Source of the DNA: Thiosulfativibrio zosterae
GTDB lineage: Bacteria; Pseudomonadota; Gammaproteobacteria; Thiomicrospirales; Thiomicrospiraceae
NCBI RefSeq assembly: GCF_011398155.1
Contig: NZ_AP021888.1
Location: forward strand, 2,082,001-2,146,000
Reading direction: 5' to 3'
Length of the DNA: 64,000 nucleotides
Shown: piece by piece, positions 55,495-63,277 of the stretch
Position numbering within the stretch: the first letter of the stretch is position 1
Layout: every line of letters starts with the position of its first letter
Notes under the pieces: generated by a model
The model's database searches: none
The model's input: only the letters and a program-made list of their open reading frames with translations
What the model was told of the DNA's origin: nothing
Position numbers and translations under genes: made by a program

Positions 55495-55522
55495 CAAAAA
55501 CGACCAGGCCTGGTCGTTTTTG
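55495..55522. terminator. Perfect 28-bp palindrome terminator
   Basis: CAAAAACGACCAGG and its exact complement meet at the centre 55508/55509. The hairpin has no unpaired base except the tip and is preceded by A and followed by T runs. It lies between convergent genes and can serve both. Confidence 0.85.
55502..55515. repeat. CCAGGCCTGG palindrome, copy 8
   Basis: GACCAGGCCTGGTC as the centre of the 28-bp perfect palindrome. Confidence 0.9.
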
Positions 55523-55548
55523 AATGTTTTTATCTTTAAACGCGTAGT

Positions 55549-56139
55549 TTAATGATTGCCTTCATACGCCTTATGCGAGAAATACAAGGCTAAGGCCACT
55601 AGCATAATCGCTAAAGAGTAATACAACAACTCTAATGGTCCTGTGGGTTTTAAGAACAAGGCTTGTTCAAAAAACATAACAATCAAAATCATTAGAATCA
55701 CTTTGGCGAGTTTATCTTTTAAATCATCTAGCGAGTTAATCATCAAAATTTTGCTAGACGATTGCTTGCCTTCTGCCGCATCAATTTTAGAAATAAACAA
55801 CTCATATAAACCGAGTGAAAAAATCAACATGATTGTGCCTAATAAGAATCCATCTACCGAACCGACTACATGCGCTACAGTCATGGATTTTAATTCGGCA
55901 CGCGCCACATCATCTAACTCATGATAATGCGCTAAATGTGCAAGGGTTTTATAGACATCAATCGAGGTCATATAAAAAATACCAAACGCCATTAACAAGC
56001 TGGCAATCACCGCCAAAATCACCACAAAGCGACTGTTCCATAAAACGCTTTCAAAAGTTTTTTCAGCGATACTCGATTGTTTTTTAACGCAAACCACTTC
56101 TGTTGAGTGGTCGTGATTTTCGGTAGGTGTTGCACCCAT
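55549..56139 (-). CDS. yqhA: YqhA/UPF0114 inner-membrane protein
   Basis: A 196-residue protein with about four membrane segments. Characteristic strings are VLWNSRFVVILAVIAS, FLLGTIMLIFSLGLYELFIS and a C-terminal LLYYSLAIMLVALALYFSHKA. The N-terminal 30 residues are a charged, His-containing extension. UPF0114 has no proven function. It lies 24 bp downstream of hslV on the same strand, in the place where hslU would be expected. Confidence 0.82.
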   Translation of the reverse strand: MGATPTENHDHSTEVVCVKKQSSIAEKTFESVLWNSRFVVILAVIASLLMAFGIFYMTSIDVYKTLAHLAHYHELDDVARAELKSMTVAHVVGSVDGFLLGTIMLIFSLGLYELFISKIDAAEGKQSSSKILMINSLDDLKDKLAKVILMILIVMFFEQALFLKPTGPLELLYYSLAIMLVALALYFSHKAYEGNH

Positions 56140-56162
56140 AGCGTTTTCCTCTTTTTAAAATG

Positions 56163-56711
56163 TTAGGCTTTGGTTAATTCTTCAATGGTTAAATTGTGAT
56201 TGGTGTAAATACACAAATCGGCTGCAATGTTGAGTGCTTTTTCGACCACCTCGCGCGCCGATAACTCGGTATTTTGCATTAGGGCTTGTGCCGCCGCATG
56301 GGCGTAATTGCCGCCAGAACCGATGGCAATAAAATCATGGGCGGGCTCTATCACATCGCCCGTTCCAGAAATTAAGAGCATATTGTCTTCATCGGCCACC
56401 AACATCATGGCTTCTAACTTGCGCAAGGCGCGGTCGGTGCGCCAGTCTTTGGCCATTTCAACCGCGGCGCGCATTAATTGACCGTTATGGGTTTGCAGTT
56501 TGCCTTCAAAACGCTCAAATAAGGTAAAGGCATCGGCAGTGGCGCCCGCAAAACCCGAAATGATTTTGCCATTGTATAAACGGCGCACTTTACGGGCATT
56601 GCCCTTCATCACCACATGGCCTAAGGTGACTTGGCCGTCGCCGCCGATCACCATTTTGCCATTGCGTTTGGCACACAAAATCGTGGTGCCGTGAAAAGTT
56701 TGTTCACTCAT
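56163..56711 (-). CDS. hslV: HslV protease subunit
   Basis: A 182-residue proteasome-like peptidase. An eight-residue leader MSEQTFHG precedes the Thr-Thr of TTILC, so cleavage would expose the catalytic Thr. It has GGDGQVTLG and [11 protein letters not shown] (basic lysine region) and [14 protein letters not shown]. HslV normally works with the HslU unfoldase. hslU is not on either side here. It starts 10 bp after the xerC gene ends. Confidence 0.92.
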   Translation of the reverse strand: MSEQTFHGTTILCAKRNGKMVIGGDGQVTLGHVVMKGNARKVRRLYNGKIISGFAGATADAFTLFERFEGKLQTHNGQLMRAAVEMAKDWRTDRALRKLEAMMLVADEDNMLLISGTGDVIEPAHDFIAIGSGGNYAHAAAQALMQNTELSAREVVEKALNIAADLCIYTNHNLTIEELTKA

Positions 56712-56721
56712 ATTGAATCTC

Positions 56722-57744
56722 TTAGGTCTCGGTTATTTTGAGTTTACTGTTTGAAATTGGGGTGCTGCGTTTGGCTCTGGGGTGAGCCGAATCGTAAACT
56801 TTGGCGAGGTGTTGCAAATCTAACTTGGTATAAATTTGCGTGGTTGAAAGATTGGCATGGCCTAACATTTCTTGCACCGCGCGCAAATCGCCGCTAGATT
56901 CTAACACATGCGTGGCGCAGGCATGGCGCAATCTATGGGGCGACATTTTGGTGGGCAAGCCCACGGCTAGGGTGCGAGCATCTAAAGCTTTTTGAATGGA
57001 ACGCACCCCCAGTCGCTTGCCAGAATGATTCACAAACACCGCTGTTTCATCGGCATTCGCATGCTCAGAACGCAACTTTAACCATGCCGTTAAAGCACTC
57101 AATGCCTGAGTGCCCACTGGCGCTAGGCGTTCTTTGCTGCCCTTACCCAAGACCTGCACCCAACCTTGCCCCAAAGCATCTAAGCCCGGCGACAAGTCTA
57201 AACCCGCACACTCCGACACACGCAACCCCGCTGAATAGAGCAATTCAAAAATGGCTTGGTCACGCACGGCTTGCCAAGTGCTTTCGGAGTTAATCGGTTG
57301 ATTCAACAATTGCGCGGTTAAATCCACATCTAAACTTTTGGGTAAAGGTTTGGGTTGTTTAGGTGCCTTGACCGATTTGGCGGGATTGTGCGTCACCACC
57401 TTTTGCGCCAATAAATAATCAAAAAAGGTTCGCAAAGCAGACAGCTGGCGCGCCAAACTTCTGGCGGCAATACCAGACTGCATGCGCTGCCCCACAAAGG
57501 TTTGCACATCCAACACCGCAACCCTATTCCACCCCGAAAAACTGCCTAAAAGTAACCAGGCCTGGTCAAAATGGGCGGTTTGTAGGGCTTCTTTTTGCTC
57601 AGGAGAATAATCATCCGACAGTTCAATTAAGGTTTTACCAAAGCTCATTAAGTCGCGTTGATAAGCCTCCAGCGTTTTTGCCGACTTACCTTGTAACCGC
57701 AACTGTTTTAAAAACGCATCTAAATGGGACACAGAATTTTCCAA
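56722..57744 (-). CDS. xerC: Tyrosine recombinase XerC
   Basis: A 340-residue recombinase. Catalytic residues lie in [14 protein letters not shown] (Arg), [10 protein letters not shown] (Lys), [10 protein letters not shown] (His and Arg) and [16 protein letters not shown] (His and nucleophilic Tyr). It resolves chromosome dimers at dif with XerD. It is about 40 residues longer than usual; the extra residues lie in the N-terminal core-binding region around a palindrome copy that encodes DQAWLLLG. hslV is immediately downstream. Confidence 0.93.
   Translation of the reverse strand: MENSVSHLDAFLKQLRLQGKSAKTLEAYQRDLMSFGKTLIELSDDYSPEQKEALQTAHFDQAWLLLGSFSGWNRVAVLDVQTFVGQRMQSGIAARSLARQLSALRTFFDYLLAQKVVTHNPAKSVKAPKQPKPLPKSLDVDLTAQLLNQPINSESTWQAVRDQAIFELLYSAGLRVSECAGLDLSPGLDALGQGWVQVLGKGSKERLAPVGTQALSALTAWLKLRSEHANADETAVFVNHSGKRLGVRSIQKALDARTLAVGLPTKMSPHRLRHACATHVLESSGDLRAVQEMLGHANLSTTQIYTKLDLQHLAKVYDSAHPRAKRSTPISNSKLKITET
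57554..57567. repeat. CCAGGCCTGG palindrome, copy 9 (in CDS)
   Basis: AACCAGGCCTGGTC within xerC, inside a poorly conserved insertion, flanked by CCTAAAAGT on the left. Confidence 0.9.
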
Positions 57745-57784
57745 ACTTTATAATAGCCAACATTCTACAAAAAAAGGACACCCC

Positions 57785-58450
57785 ATGCAGGTTTCTCAAG
57801 CCATCCAACAACGCCATTCCACGCGCGCTTTTTTAAACAAACCCGTTGCCACAACCACCATTGAGCAAATTTTAGATGTGGCACGCTTTGCGCCCAGTGG
57901 CGTCAATATGCAACCTTGGCAAGTGGCCGTGGTCACGGGTGAGCGCAAAATTCAGCTCCAAGAAGCCATGCTAGCCGCCTTTGCCAAAGGCGAAAAAGAA
58001 CCCATGGATTATGCCTATTATCCCAGCACTTGGGTGAATCCCTACAAACGCCGCCGGGGTGAAACGGGTTCATTACTGTACAACGCCCTACAAATTGAAC
58101 GCGAAGACAAGCAACGCCGTTTAGACCAATGGGCCGCCAATTATCGCGCGTTTGATGCGCCGGTGATGCTGTTATTTTTTATCGACCCCACTTTAGAAAC
58201 TGGCTCTTACATGGATTATGGTATGTTTTGGCAAAACATCATGTTGCTGGCAGTAGAACACGGCCTGGCCACTTGCCCACAAGGCGCTTTGGCAGAATTT
58301 CCTAAGCTGATTAAAACCACCTTGGGCTATGATGAAAACTTAATTTTATTAGGCGGCATGGCATTGGGGTTTGAAGATACCCTTGCGCCAGTCAATCAAT
58401 ATAGAACCCCGCGCGCCGAAGTGGCGGAATTTACCCAATTTTTTAACTAA
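57785..58450 (+). CDS. Nitroreductase family protein
   Basis: A 221-residue FMN-binding nitroreductase. It has QRHSTRAFLN at the start (FMN phosphate-binding Arg), FAPSGVNMQPW and the dimer contact region MDYGMFWQNIMLLA, then GLATCPQGAL. It could reduce nitroaromatics, quinones or flavins. It is divergent from xerC and 20 bp upstream of the BASS symporter gene. Confidence 0.84.
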   Translation: MQVSQAIQQRHSTRAFLNKPVATTTIEQILDVARFAPSGVNMQPWQVAVVTGERKIQLQEAMLAAFAKGEKEPMDYAYYPSTWVNPYKRRRGETGSLLYNALQIEREDKQRRLDQWAANYRAFDAPVMLLFFIDPTLETGSYMDYGMFWQNIMLLAVEHGLATCPQGALAEFPKLIKTTLGYDENLILLGGMALGFEDTLAPVNQYRTPRAEVAEFTQFFN

Positions 58451-58470
58451 ACGCCTCAGGAACTCTGACT

Positions 58471-59337
58471 ATGCAAACCGATATACTCACCAGTGTCATA
58501 CTGCCCGCCGCACTCTTTTTAATTATGTTTGGCATGGGGTTGTCACTTAAATGGGTCGACTTTAGTAATGTGCTCAAAACTCCTAAAGCGGTCGCCGTTG
58601 GCTTAATTGGGCAAATGTTGTTATTGCCGATTGTGGCTTTTGTGATTGCAATTGCCCTACAACTTCCGCCAGAAATTGCTGTGGGTTTAATGATTATTGC
58701 CCTAGCCCCGGGTGGCGCAACTTCTAATATGTTTACCTATTTGGCCAAGGGCGATGTGTCTTTGTCGATTAGTTTAACAGCCGTTGTTAGCTTGTTAGCG
58801 CCCTTTACCCTTCCGGTGTTGACCGCTTTGAGCATGACTTATTTCATGGGACAAGGCACCGAGTTTAGTCTACCCCTAGGCAAAACCATCACGCAATTAT
58901 TGGTCATCACCGTGATTCCGGTCGCGCTGGGTATGCTGTTTTTAAAATACTGGCCCAACACCGCCGCTAAAATCGAAATCCTTTTAAAATGGTTTTCCAT
59001 TGCTTTCTTGTTTTTGATAATTGCACTCATCACGCTCAAAAACGCCAATAGCCTTGGCAGCTTTTTTGCCCAAGCTGGTTTAGCAACCCTGTTGCTGAAT
59101 GTCATCGTATTAATTTTAGGCTATCAATTGGCAAAAAGAGCACGCCTAAATCAAGCTCAGGCGGTGTCTATTGGTTATGAAGTGGGGATACAAAATGGCA
59201 CTTTAGCCCTAGTGGTGGCTGGCACGCTGATTGGCAATGCCACCATGATGATTCCAGCCGTCACCTATGCGCTACTGATGTTTGTGAGCGGTGCAGCTTT
59301 TGGATGGTGGCTTAAGAAAAAACAGTCCGCGCTTTAA
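58471..59337 (+). CDS. BASS-family (bile acid:sodium symporter-like) transporter
   Basis: A 288-residue protein with about nine to ten membrane segments. Conserved family motifs are FGMGLSL near the N-terminus, ALAPGGATSNMFTYLAKGDVSLS in the crossover region and YEVGIQNGTLA. The family moves organic anions with Na+. The stop overlaps the end of the DUF484 gene by 4 nt on the opposite strand. It pairs with the nitroreductase gene as a two-gene insertion between DUF484 and xerC. Confidence 0.84.
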   Translation: MQTDILTSVILPAALFLIMFGMGLSLKWVDFSNVLKTPKAVAVGLIGQMLLLPIVAFVIAIALQLPPEIAVGLMIIALAPGGATSNMFTYLAKGDVSLSISLTAVVSLLAPFTLPVLTALSMTYFMGQGTEFSLPLGKTITQLLVITVIPVALGMLFLKYWPNTAAKIEILLKWFSIAFLFLIIALITLKNANSLGSFFAQAGLATLLLNVIVLILGYQLAKRARLNQAQAVSIGYEVGIQNGTLALVVAGTLIGNATMMIPAVTYALLMFVSGAAFGWWLKKKQSAL

Positions 59338-60011
59338 GCAAATAATCTTTGCAAACGGGCAGTCACTAAACTGCCCATGATTTTTAAAAAATAAGTGCCT
59401 AGCTCTGGGCTAAAACGATTGGTGGTTGCCCCTAAAGCCAACACCCCCCAAACTCGATCTTTTCCCAAGGGCAATACACAAACCGATTTCATCGGCTCAC
59501 TGGTTTGAAACAAGCCTTTTTGCCAAGCATCTTCTAACAATCCACAAACCGGATTTTCTGGCACAAGGGTTTCGCGCAGACTTTTTGACCAGGCCTGGCT
59601 AATGCCCAACTGATAAAAACCCTGCACCGAAATACTCGGCACTTCCCAAGACACCAGCGCAATATGCTCCACGCTGAAAATCGTGTCTAGAGTGCTAAAA
59701 ATGGTATCGACCGCCGCTTGCTCATCCTCTGCGGCCATTAAAGCATAAGAAAAGTCATAAACCTTATGTAACAGCTGACCGTTTTCACCTGCAATGTCTT
59801 TTAAAGTATCGATTTCAATTTGCAGTCCATCACGCTGTTCGCGCAACTGATACAGCTGGCGCTCTAATAACGAAATTGCCTTACCCGACTTAGGATGCGG
59901 AATACTTAACCCCTCCAGCAACCCCGGAAAAATATGAAAAAACTCGCGATTTTGATTTAAATAATTAGCCACTTCATCGGCATGAATTTGCTTTTCGCCG
60001 AACTTAGCCAT
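59334..60011 (-). CDS. DUF484 family protein
   Basis: 225 residues from the ATG at 60011, overlapping dapF by 8 nt; a longer frame to 60035 exists. It shows VANYLNQNREFFHIFPGLLEGLSIPH, LLERQLYQLREQR and a GAF-like C-terminal half (VCVLPLGKDRVWGVLALG). DUF484 usually sits between dapF and xerC. A palindrome copy (59587-59600) encodes SQAWSKS in the GAF-like region. Confidence 0.85.
   Translation of the reverse strand: MAKFGEKQIHADEVANYLNQNREFFHIFPGLLEGLSIPHPKSGKAISLLERQLYQLREQRDGLQIEIDTLKDIAGENGQLLHKVYDFSYALMAAEDEQAAVDTIFSTLDTIFSVEHIALVSWEVPSISVQGFYQLGISQAWSKSLRETLVPENPVCGLLEDAWQKGLFQTSEPMKSVCVLPLGKDRVWGVLALGATTNRFSPELGTYFLKIMGSLVTARLQRLFA
59587..59600. repeat. CCAGGCCTGG palindrome, copy 10 (in CDS)
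   Basis: GACCAGGCCTGGCT within DUF484; the core is exact, the right outer base pair is diverged. Confidence 0.88.
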
Positions 60012-60840
60012 CAATAATCGTTCCTTCAAAAACACTTATGGCTGGGCCAGTCATCCACACTGGGTCGGTAGACACACCGCTCCATGAAATACTTAAATCT
60101 CCACCGGGCAAAGAAATGGTCACGGTTTCATTCACTTCTTGCCAGCGTCTAAAAACCACCATTGCCGCACAAGCCCCCGTGCCACACGCCAAAGTTTCGG
60201 CAGCACCGCGCTCATACACACGCAACTTAATATGACTGGCATCAATTTTTTCCGCAAAGCCCACATTCACTCTTTCTGGGAAGCGCGCATGGCGCTCAAT
60301 TTGTGAACCAATTTTATCCACGGGTGCCGCACCAATGTCGCTCACTCGCAATACCGCGTGCGGATTGCCCATCGACACCGCACCTATATCAAACAACTCC
60401 CCCGCCACTTCAATGTCATAACGGTCGGCCACCATTTCAGCTTTAAAAGGCAAATGCATCGGTTCAAAATTAGGCGGCCCCATATTCACGCGTATCCAAC
60501 CATTAGGCTCAACATACAACACAATAATGCCCGATGCGGTTTCCACAGTAATTTCGGTTTTATCCGTCAGCCCCTTGTCATACACAAACTTAGCAAAACA
60601 ACGCGCACCATTGCCACACTGCTGCACCTCAGAACCATCCGCATTAAAAATACGATACCGAAAATCCACATTCGGTTGCTGTGCGACTTCAACAACTAAC
60701 AGCTGATCAAAACCAATCCCAAAATGACGATCTGCCCAGCGTTGAACCTTTTCGGCGGTAAACTCAATAGACTGGTCAAGACCATTAATAACCATAAAGT
60801 CATTGCCCAAACCATGCATTTTGGTGAACTGAATTTGCAT
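60004..60840 (-). CDS. dapF: Diaminopimelate epimerase DapF
   Basis: 278 residues from the ATG at 60840; the frame continues to 60933, but the family starts MQIQFTKMHGLGNDF, and AGGGGC lies just upstream of this ATG. Catalytic cysteines are in QQCGNGARC and ACGTGAC. It converts LL- to meso-diaminopimelate for lysine and peptidoglycan. The palindrome copy at 60857 lies in its leader, 5' of the RBS. Confidence 0.95.
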   Translation of the reverse strand: MQIQFTKMHGLGNDFMVINGLDQSIEFTAEKVQRWADRHFGIGFDQLLVVEVAQQPNVDFRYRIFNADGSEVQQCGNGARCFAKFVYDKGLTDKTEITVETASGIIVLYVEPNGWIRVNMGPPNFEPMHLPFKAEMVADRYDIEVAGELFDIGAVSMGNPHAVLRVSDIGAAPVDKIGSQIERHARFPERVNVGFAEKIDASHIKLRVYERGAAETLACGTGACAAMVVFRRWQEVNETVTISLPGGDLSISWSGVSTDPVWMTGPAISVFEGTIIDG

Positions 60841-60856
60841 AAGTGCCCCTAAAAAT

Positions 60857-60870
60857 AACCAGGCCTGGGC
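60857..60870. repeat. CCAGGCCTGG palindrome, copy 11
   Basis: AACCAGGCCTGGGC with CCTAAAAAT on the left, in the 5' leader of dapF. The core is intact and the right edge diverged. Confidence 0.88.
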
Positions 60871-61098
60871 AGATTTAACGCCCAAAAACCTATTTTTTGA
60901 ATCAAAATATGCGCAATTATAACAGACTGCCAAACATCAACCGACAGAACAATAAAATCCGCAAGGCCGAAATATTTAATAACCTGTATTCATTGCATAA
61001 ATTTAAAATTACGTGAATAAAAGTTTTTCACTAACTTGGTGTTTAAGGCTACATTAGGATCTCAAACAAACACATAGTTAGGTTTCAAGGACATTAAA

Positions 61099-61129
61099 AT
61101 TCATATTAACCTGACTATGAATCTTTTTT
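61099..61129 (+). promoter_or_regulatory. Inverted repeat with T-tract upstream of the 61153 gene
   Basis: ATTCATA (61099-61105) and TATGAAT (61116-61122) pair around 10 nt and are followed by six T. It could be an attenuator, a weak terminator or an operator. Confidence 0.35.
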
Positions 61130-61152
61130 AAGCATCGAATAGGAAAGTAGCT

Positions 61153-61488
61153 ATGAGAAAGCTATTCACAAAAGAAGAGATCGTGCTTTGCACCTACATT
61201 GCAAAATTTGGTCGTGGATATTTCAACGAAAAACAGATTACCCTTCTAGAAAATCGCTCTGAGGCATCGGTCAAAATGAAAGTTAAAAACATCGCCGCCA
61301 TGCTGGATGAAGAAGGCTTACCACATAGCCCTGATGTTTCTACCCTTAGTGGCGTACCAACTGGCAAAGAAGGAAGGAGAACAAATTGGGATATCGTAGG
61401 GCCGATTGCGAAAATCAGCAAAGAAGAGCACAATCAAATCTGCCGAGAAATTTTCGGCCCTGAAAATAATTGGGGAATAAAAAAATGA
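61153..61488 (+). CDS. Hypothetical protein, paired with CopG-type gene
   Basis: A 111-residue protein not recognised. It has a helical N-terminus (EEIVLCTYIAKFGRGYFN) and ENRSEASVKMKVKNIAAML, which could be a helix-turn-helix. The C-terminus TNWDIVGPIAK and WGIKK is mixed. Its stop overlaps the start of the next gene (ATGA at 61485-61488), so the two are coupled. It does not look like BrnT or RelE toxins. An RBS AGGAAAG lies upstream. Confidence 0.5.
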   Translation: MRKLFTKEEIVLCTYIAKFGRGYFNEKQITLLENRSEASVKMKVKNIAAMLDEEGLPHSPDVSTLSGVPTGKEGRRTNWDIVGPIAKISKEEHNQICREIFGPENNWGIKK

Positions 61489-61745
61489 GGTGGCATTGTT
61501 TGAAAGCTTCTGAATTTGATCAAAAATTTAATGACGATGATGATATCTTGGCGCATTTGGATTTATCCAAAGCAAAGCGTTCTTTGCAAGAGACTAAACG
61601 AGTTAATGTTGATTTCCCTACTTGGATGCTAGAGTCTTTAGACCGAGAAGCGAGTAGTGTGGGCGTGACTCGACAGTCCATCATTAAAGTATGGCTTGCA
61701 GATAAACTTGAGAGCCTGCGTCCTGCTGTCGAAAGACAGGGGTAA
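61485..61745 (+). CDS. CopG/BrnA-type ribbon-helix-helix antitoxin-like protein
   Basis: 86 residues from the ATG at 61485; GGGGAA lies upstream. The core KRVNVDFPTWMLESLDREAS then VGVTRQSIIKVWLADKLE is the ribbon-helix-helix region of CopG/BrnA-like antitoxins, and the N-terminal KASEFDQKF plus acidic stretch is the usual toxin-neutralising arm. The normal BrnT toxin gene is not upstream; the coupled 61153 gene takes its place. Confidence 0.7.
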   Translation: MRWHCLKASEFDQKFNDDDDILAHLDLSKAKRSLQETKRVNVDFPTWMLESLDREASSVGVTRQSIIKVWLADKLESLRPAVERQG

Positions 61746-61824
61746 TTGACCAACATCCATTGATAATCAATGTTAAGTTTTTGTTGTTCTTTAGGATTTG
61801 TTAAGCCCCCTTCTACATAAAGCC

Positions 61825-61832
61825 GTTTATTT
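61825..61832. repeat. Target-site duplication, left (GTTTATTT)
   Basis: The 8 bp directly left of the IS terminal repeat, identical to 63150-63157. Confidence 0.9.
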
Positions 61833-61860
61833 GAGCCTGTAAATCAAACTGTGTAAACGC
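61833..61860 (+). repeat. IS256-family left terminal inverted repeat
   Basis: Starts GAGCCTGTAAAT and ends CTGTGTAAACGC. It matches the complement of 63122-63149 at 25 of 28 positions. Confidence 0.9.
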
Positions 61861-61895
61861 TCATAGATTAAAATCCTCAAAAAAGGAAAAAAGCT

Positions 61896-63113
61896 ATGAG
61901 CAACTTAGACCACAAAAAACTCCAAGAATTGGCCAAAGAACTTGCCAAGTCTGTTAAAACACAAGAAGACCTATCCAACCTTTCATCCATGCTGGTTAAG
62001 ATGACTGTTGAAGCAGCCCTTGGCGCTGAGATGGAAGAACATTTAGGCTACTCAAAAAACCAAGTTTCCGATTCAACTAACAGCCGTAACGGCTACACCA
62101 GCAAAATCCTTAAAGGTGATCATGGTGAAGTTGAACTGTCCGTCCCTAGAGACCGTAACAGTACCTTTGAACCCGTCATCGTTAAAAAAGGCGCTACACG
62201 ACTCACCCATATGGATGACCAGATTCTTAGCCTTTACGCTAAAGGTATGAGTACCCGAGACATCGTTGATGCCTTTAAAGAAATGTACGGTGCTGATGTT
62301 TCACCCACCCTCATTTCTAAAGTCACCGAATCTGTACTCGAGAAAGTTACCCAATGGCAAGAACGACCCCTCGATGAAATCTACCCGATTATCTACCTTG
62401 ACGGCATAGTGCTCAAAATCCGCCAAGACAAACAAGTGTTGCGCAAAACCATGTATGTAGCGCTGGGCATTAACCTAGAAGGTAGAAAAGAATGTTTGGG
62501 GCTTTGGTTATCAGAAAATGAATCTTCCAAGTTTTGGTTAAATGTTTTAAATGACCTTCACGCCCGCGGCGTGAAAGACATTCTCATCGCATCGGTTGAT
62601 GGCCTAACAGGATTTCCTGAAGCGATTAATGCTGTCTACCCTAAAACAGATATACAGCTTTGTATTGTCCATATGGTGCGTAACTCACTCAAGTATGTCG
62701 GCTATAAAGAACGCAAACTGGTTGCCACTGATTTAAAAGACATTTACCAATCCGTCACTGAAGCAGGTGCTTTAATGGCATTGGAGCGATTTGAACAAAA
62801 ATGGGATGCAAAATTTCCCAGTATCAGCAAATCCTGGCGAACTCACTGGGATAATGTCTCAACCTTGTTTTTATATCCAGAATCGATACGCAAAGCGATC
62901 TACACCACTAATGCCATAGAGTCACTAAACTCTGTGATTCGCAAAGCGGTGAATAATCGCAAGATTTTTGGGCATGATAATTCGGCATTTAAAATTGTAT
63001 TTTTGGCGATTGAATCGGCATCAAAAAAATGGACAATGCCGATTCGTGACTGGAATGCTGCGATGAATCAGTTTATGATTTTGCATGAAGACCGCCTTAA
63101 AGGGCGGGTGTAA
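61896..63113 (+). CDS. IS256-family transposase
   Basis: A 405-residue mutator-type transposase, full length. DDE residues are likely in YLDGI (first Asp), SVDGLTGFPEAI (second Asp, with CIVHMVRNS after it as the C/H motif) and NAIESLN (Glu). Strings such as GAEMEEHLGYSKNQ at the N-terminus are typical. An AAAGGAAAA RBS is upstream. No frameshift seen. Confidence 0.96.
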   Translation: MSNLDHKKLQELAKELAKSVKTQEDLSNLSSMLVKMTVEAALGAEMEEHLGYSKNQVSDSTNSRNGYTSKILKGDHGEVELSVPRDRNSTFEPVIVKKGATRLTHMDDQILSLYAKGMSTRDIVDAFKEMYGADVSPTLISKVTESVLEKVTQWQERPLDEIYPIIYLDGIVLKIRQDKQVLRKTMYVALGINLEGRKECLGLWLSENESSKFWLNVLNDLHARGVKDILIASVDGLTGFPEAINAVYPKTDIQLCIVHMVRNSLKYVGYKERKLVATDLKDIYQSVTEAGALMALERFEQKWDAKFPSISKSWRTHWDNVSTLFLYPESIRKAIYTTNAIESLNSVIRKAVNNRKIFGHDNSAFKIVFLAIESASKKWTMPIRDWNAAMNQFMILHEDRLKGRV

Positions 63114-63121
63114 CCAAATGG

Positions 63122-63149
63122 GCGTTTACACAGAATTATTTACAGGCTC
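63122..63149 (-). repeat. IS256-family right terminal inverted repeat
   Basis: Complement begins GAGCCTGTAAAT and ends CTGTGTAAACGC; three central mismatches relative to the left end. Confidence 0.9.
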
Positions 63150-63157
63150 GTTTATTT
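63150..63157. repeat. Target-site duplication, right (GTTTATTT)
   Basis: Directly follows the right terminal repeat and equals 61825-61832. Confidence 0.9.
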
Positions 63158-63277
63158 TAAATAAAACCCCTCAATTATTTCATTTTCCTGCTGTTTTATA
63201 CCTATAATTGACCTTGTCAGCGCTGACCATTCGTAAAACTACTTTACTCAAAAATTCATTTCACTAGGTCATTTCCC

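Larger units (their letters stand above)
60841..61152. other. 312-bp divergent intergenic region
   Basis: Holds the dapF leader with palindrome copy 11 and an AT-rich promoter-like stretch (TATAAT on the minus strand near 60915). On the plus-strand side it holds an inverted repeat at 61099. No ORF is supported; lysA, often next to dapF, is not here. Confidence 0.7.
61833..63149 (+). mobile_element. IS256-family insertion sequence, intact
   Basis: A 1317-bp element bounded by 28-bp imperfect terminal inverted repeats: 61833-61860 and 63122-63149, 25 of 28 positions matching, sharing GAGCCTGTAAAT and CTGTGTAAACGC. It is flanked by the 8-bp duplication GTTTATTT. The element holds one complete transposase gene. 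The perfect duplication and open frame suggest a fairly recent, possibly still active insertion. Confidence 0.95.

Noticed and set aside
58261-58275. GGCCTGGCC in the nitroreductase gene as a palindrome copy
   Set aside because: It lacks the CCAGG half and the A/T flanks; likely chance.
60841-60933. 31-residue N-terminal extension of DapF
   Set aside because: The family begins at MQIQFTKMHG. The extension merely translates the leader that holds the palindrome.
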